Assembly (NCBI RefSeq): GCF_030160715.1
Contig: NZ_BSOW01000001.1
Coordinates: forward strand, 124,001-188,000
Source: Bradyrhizobium iriomotense
GTDB taxonomy: Bacteria; Pseudomonadota; Alphaproteobacteria; Rhizobiales; Xanthobacteraceae
Direction of reading: 5' to 3'
DNA: 64,000 nucleotides
The translations under genes were made by a program, and so were the position numbers. Of the stretch, positions 61,078 through 64,000 are shown piece by piece. The notes under the pieces are model-generated. The model searched no databases, was not told the DNA's origin, and saw only the letters and a list, made by a program, of their open reading frames with translations. Numbering within the stretch: the stretch's first letter is position 1; each line of letters starts with the position of its first letter.

Positions 61078-62718
61078 ATGACGAACGGAATCCGCCACGC
61101 GATCGTGGATCATGTGCCTGACGATGCGCCCGGCGCGCTGGAGATCGGCTTCGAAATTCCTGAGCGTTACAACGCCAGCGAAATCCTCTTCGACAATCTC
61201 AGGGCGGGCCGTGCCGACAAGGTCGCAATCTACGCTGCGGCCGGTAACACCAGCTATGGCGAGTTGTGCGTCAAGGCCACCAAAGCCGGAAACGCGCTCA
61301 AATCGCTCGGACTTGCTGCAGGCGATCGCGTGCTGCTCCTGCTGAACGACACGGCGGCCTATCCCGCGGTCTTCTTTGGAGCCATTCGCGCCGGCTTTGT
61401 TCCCATGCTGATCAACACGCTATCGCCGAAGGACTTGATCGGCTTCTATCTGCAGGATTCGGGTGCGCCGGTCGCGGTCGTCGAGGCCGAGTATGCGCCC
61501 CTGTTCGACCAGGAGACGATCGCGGGAACGTCGCTGCGCACCCTGATCGTGCTCGACGGTGAGGCCACAAGTGAGTCGCCGTCGATCAAGGTTCTCGATG
61601 GCGACCACTGGTTTGCGCAATTTCCGTCCAGGCTCGAAGCTGCGCCCACGCGCCGTGACGACATGGCGTTCTGGATGTACAGTTCGGGGAGCACCGGCCG
61701 ACCGAAGGGCATCGTGCACCTCCAGCACGACATGGCCTATACGGCGAAGAGCTTCGGCCGTCACATCCTGGGGATCGACGAGAACGACATCTGCTTCTCC
61801 GTGCCCAAGATCTTCTTCGCCTATGGCTTCGGGAATTCCATCACGTTCCCGTTCTCGGTCGGTGCGAGCACGGTCCTTCTCGCCGGTCGGCCCGAGCCGG
61901 GTGCCGTTCTCGACGCGGTCGAGCGGTTCAAGCCGACGCTCTTTTTCGGCCTGCCGACGCTCTACAACGCGCTGCTCCATCACCCACGTATCGAATCTGC
62001 CGACCTGTCGAGCGTGCGCCTATGCCTGTCAGCGGCAGAGGTGTTGTCGCAGGACATTTTCAGCGACTGGAAACGACGCTTCGGACTCGAGATCGTCGAA
62101 GGGCTCGGATCGACCGAGGTCCTGCACATCTATCTTTCGAATACGCACAAACAGAAGAGGACCGGAACCGCAGGCAAGCGCGTTCCCGGATATGAGATCC
62201 GGCTAACCACGCCCGAAGGCGAGCCCGTCGCCCAAGGCCAGGAAGGCGTCATGTGGATACGTGGTCACTCCAACGCGCCTTGCTACTGGAACAGGCCGGA
62301 CAAGACCGCGCAGACCATGCGCGACGGCGGCTGGATCTGGACCGGCGACAGGCTCCTCGAGGACGCCGACGGATTTTTCACGTTCGTCGGTCGCGTCGAC
62401 GATCTCATCAAGGTGAGCGGCCAATGGATCTACCCGCTCGAGATCGAACTCTGCCTGTCGGAGCATTCGGCTGTCAGGGAATGCGCGGTTCTCGGACTGG
62501 AGTTGCCCGACCGTCGCATGACGACGAAGGCGTTCGTCATCCTTGGGGAGGGGCATGTGGCCAGCGAAACGCTCACGCGTGAGCTGCAGGATTACGTCAA
62601 GTCGAAACTGCTCCCCTACAAATATCCGCGCCTGATTGAATACCGGTCCGAATTGCCGAAGACCGGAACGGGCAAGATCGATCGTCAGCAACTGCGCAGC
62701 GCCCCGTTGGACGCATGA
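61078..62718 (+). CDS. Benzoate-CoA ligase-family enzyme
   Basis: A 546-residue AMP-forming ligase that should activate a benzoic acid derivative to its CoA ester. It shows YSSGSTGRPKGIVHLQHD as the P-loop-like motif, the benzoate-CoA-ligase segment FSVPKIFFAYGFGNS, GSTEVLHIYLSN, WTGDRLLED and the catalytic Lys region GKIDRQQLR. The ATG at 61078 follows GAGGAG with eight bases spacing; an ATG six codons earlier overlaps the monooxygenase stop. Gene order (hydroxylase, ligase, transporter) fits a short uptake-activation-hydroxylation unit. The ring position preferred is unknown. Confidence 0.9.
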   Translation: MTNGIRHAIVDHVPDDAPGALEIGFEIPERYNASEILFDNLRAGRADKVAIYAAAGNTSYGELCVKATKAGNALKSLGLAAGDRVLLLLNDTAAYPAVFFGAIRAGFVPMLINTLSPKDLIGFYLQDSGAPVAVVEAEYAPLFDQETIAGTSLRTLIVLDGEATSESPSIKVLDGDHWFAQFPSRLEAAPTRRDDMAFWMYSSGSTGRPKGIVHLQHDMAYTAKSFGRHILGIDENDICFSVPKIFFAYGFGNSITFPFSVGASTVLLAGRPEPGAVLDAVERFKPTLFFGLPTLYNALLHHPRIESADLSSVRLCLSAAEVLSQDIFSDWKRRFGLEIVEGLGSTEVLHIYLSNTHKQKRTGTAGKRVPGYEIRLTTPEGEPVAQGQEGVMWIRGHSNAPCYWNRPDKTAQTMRDGGWIWTGDRLLEDADGFFTFVGRVDDLIKVSGQWIYPLEIELCLSEHSAVRECAVLGLELPDRRMTTKAFVILGEGHVASETLTRELQDYVKSKLLPYKYPRLIEYRSELPKTGTGKIDRQQLRSAPLDA

Positions 62719-62783
62719 ACGCGGCCCGCTCTCGAGCCGCATTGTCACCGCCTTAGAAATCCAAGCTCACACTGGAGTTCGTG

Positions 62784-64000
62784 ATGTCCACTGCGAAGAC
62801 CATCGACGTGACCGAAGTCATCGAGCAGGCGCGGTTCGGACGCCTCCAATTCCTGATTCTCGTTCTCTGCGGGTGGATTGCCATGCTCGATGGCTTCGAC
62901 ACCCAGGCGATCGCCTATGTCGCGCCCGTCATCGCCGAGCAATGGGGGATCGCGATGGCCGGCTTCGGTCCGATCTTCGGTGCGGGCCTTGCCGGTCTCA
63001 CGGTCGGTGCCTTCGTCCTGAGCCCTGCGGCCGACCGGTTCGGCCGAAAGAACGTCATTCTGCTCTCCGTGCTGCTGTTCGGCATTTTCGCGCTCGTCAC
63101 TGCGCGCGCCACCACGCTGAGCGAACTCATGGTCTATCGCTTCCTGACGGGCCTCGGCCTCGGCGGCGCCATGCCCAATATCATCGCGCTGACCAGCGAA
63201 TATGCGCCGAAGCGGATGCGTGCGCTGCTCATTGCCATCATGTTCTGCGGCTTTCCGCTGGGCTCGACGATCGGCGGCGTGATCAGCGCGCCTCTCATCG
63301 GCGCCTTTGGTTGGCACTCGGTATTCGTCGTGGGAGGCGTGCTTCCCCTCGTGACCTTGATCGCTCTGTTCATCTGGCTCCCGGAATCGATCCGCTTTCT
63401 CGTGACGCGCGGCGTCGCCGACGAACGGATCGCAAACCTGCTCGCAAGGCTCGACCCGGCCGCCTCCCAGGCGACGGCAAGCCGCTATGTCATGCCTTCC
63501 GTGCAGGCGTCCGGCTTTCCGGTGGCGAAGCTTGTTGCCGAAGGCCGCGCATCCATGACGCTGCTCCTGTGGGTCGCATTCTTCATGAACCTGCTCGTCA
63601 TGTACTTCCTCGTGAACTGGATGCCCTCGCTGCTCAGGGCGAGCGGCCTGCCGCTCAACATCGCGATCCTCTCGACGGCGGTGTTGAACGCCGGAGGCAT
63701 CGTCGGAGCGATCGTTCTCGGCCGCTTCGTCGATCGGCTCGACCCGTATCTGGTGCTCGGCGGCGCCTATTCCGCCTCTGCGCTCTTCATCGCCGGGATC
63801 GCGTTCGGATCGGCCAATGTCTGGACCTTGATGACCTCCACCTTCCTCGCCGGATTTGGCGTGGTGGGCGCGCAGATCGGCATGAACGCGCTTGCGGCCG
63901 GCCTCTATCCCACTGAGATCCGATCCACCGGCGTGGGCTGGGCGCTGGGCGTGGGCCGCATCGGGTCGATCATCGGCCCGGTCGCGGGCGGCGTTCTGCT
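62784..64000 (+). CDS. Aromatic acid:H+ symporter (AAHS-type MFS), 3'-truncated
   Basis: Membrane transporter of the major facilitator superfamily; 405 codons are visible and the frame is still open at the window edge. The first helix region contains CGWIAMLDGFDTQAIAYVAP, where DGFDTQ is the conserved acidic motif of the AAHS family (PcaK, BenK, MhbT). The inter-helix motif SPAADRFGRKNVI and the helix-4/5 region RFLTGLGLGGAMPN with TSEYAPKRMR follow. GGAG stands six bases before the ATG at 62784. It probably imports the aromatic acid used by the ligase and hydroxylase encoded upstream. Confidence 0.9.
   Translation, partial: MSTAKTIDVTEVIEQARFGRLQFLILVLCGWIAMLDGFDTQAIAYVAPVIAEQWGIAMAGFGPIFGAGLAGLTVGAFVLSPAADRFGRKNVILLSVLLFGIFALVTARATTLSELMVYRFLTGLGLGGAMPNIIALTSEYAPKRMRALLIAIMFCGFPLGSTIGGVISAPLIGAFGWHSVFVVGGVLPLVTLIALFIWLPESIRFLVTRGVADERIANLLARLDPAASQATASRYVMPSVQASGFPVAKLVAEGRASMTLLLWVAFFMNLLVMYFLVNWMPSLLRASGLPLNIAILSTAVLNAGGIVGAIVLGRFVDRLDPYLVLGGAYSASALFIAGIAFGSANVWTLMTSTFLAGFGVVGAQIGMNALAAGLYPTEIRSTGVGWALGVGRIGSIIGPVAGGVL

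Noticed and set aside
1..64000. CRISPR array, prophage or defence system
   Set aside because: No regularly spaced repeats and no cas, integrase, restriction or toxin-antitoxin genes were recognised.

Overview
The window looks like a chromosomal segment of a high-GC alphaproteobacterium, most likely a Bradyrhizobium-like member of the Nitrobacteraceae. This is inferred from the gene families (DctABD, PhaABC, a NodVW/NwsAB-type two-component set, rhizobial inositol genes) and from a dispersed two-hairpin repeat of a kind seen in that group. No rRNA, tRNA, CRISPR array, transposase or phage gene was seen. Almost everything is metabolic or regulatory, and most genes lie on the + strand in tight operons.

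Region 1 (1-14.1 kb) reads as one carbon route. It holds the end of a dihydrolipoyl dehydrogenase gene, then C4-dicarboxylate uptake (dctA), phaA, phaB, malic enzyme-phosphotransacetylase (maeB), a type II NADH dehydrogenase, a tiny CydB-like membrane protein, the DctB/DctD two-component pair, phaC and a small NTF2-like protein. Together these would import malate or succinate, convert it to pyruvate, NADPH and acetyl-CoA, and store it as polyhydroxybutyrate.

Region 2 (14.1-29.5 kb) is a catabolic island: CoA ligase, two acyl-CoA dehydrogenases, enoyl-CoA hydratase, an IclR regulator, SDR dehydrogenases (one a tandem double SDR), a solute-binding protein, an SMP-30-type lactonase, an ADP-forming acyl-CoA synthetase, an NTF2-like protein and a Baeyer-Villiger monooxygenase. 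A shared 16-bp palindrome lies in front of the three transcription starts and beside the iclR gene, which suggests one regulon for an alicyclic alcohol or ketone.

Region 3 (29.5-36.9 kb) is regulatory: an ECF sigma factor, an AraC regulator with a direct repeat at its start, two response regulators with a multi-PAS histidine kinase, another AraC regulator, and the decayed start of an alpha/beta hydrolase.

Region 4 (37-45.8 kb) holds a second NADH dehydrogenase-like flavoprotein and an operon of acetoacetate decarboxylase, a patatin-like hydrolase, an EmrAB-type efflux pair, 3-hydroxybutyrate dehydrogenase and a DUF1275 membrane protein. It faces an AraC gene paralogous to the one in region 3.

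Region 5 (45.9-58.4 kb) is an inositol/polyol locus: iolD, iolE, four Gfo/Idh/MocA dehydrogenases, an RpiR-family regulator, an SDR and a sugar-type ABC transporter. A 14-bp palindrome recurs at three promoters.

Region 6 (58.5-64 kb) is a CoA-dependent aromatic-acid cluster: IclR regulator, 4HBT thioesterase, group A flavin monooxygenase, benzoate-CoA ligase-like enzyme and an AAHS-type transporter cut by the window end. Three copies of the two-hairpin repeat separate gene blocks at 19.2, 38.2 and 58.4 kb.
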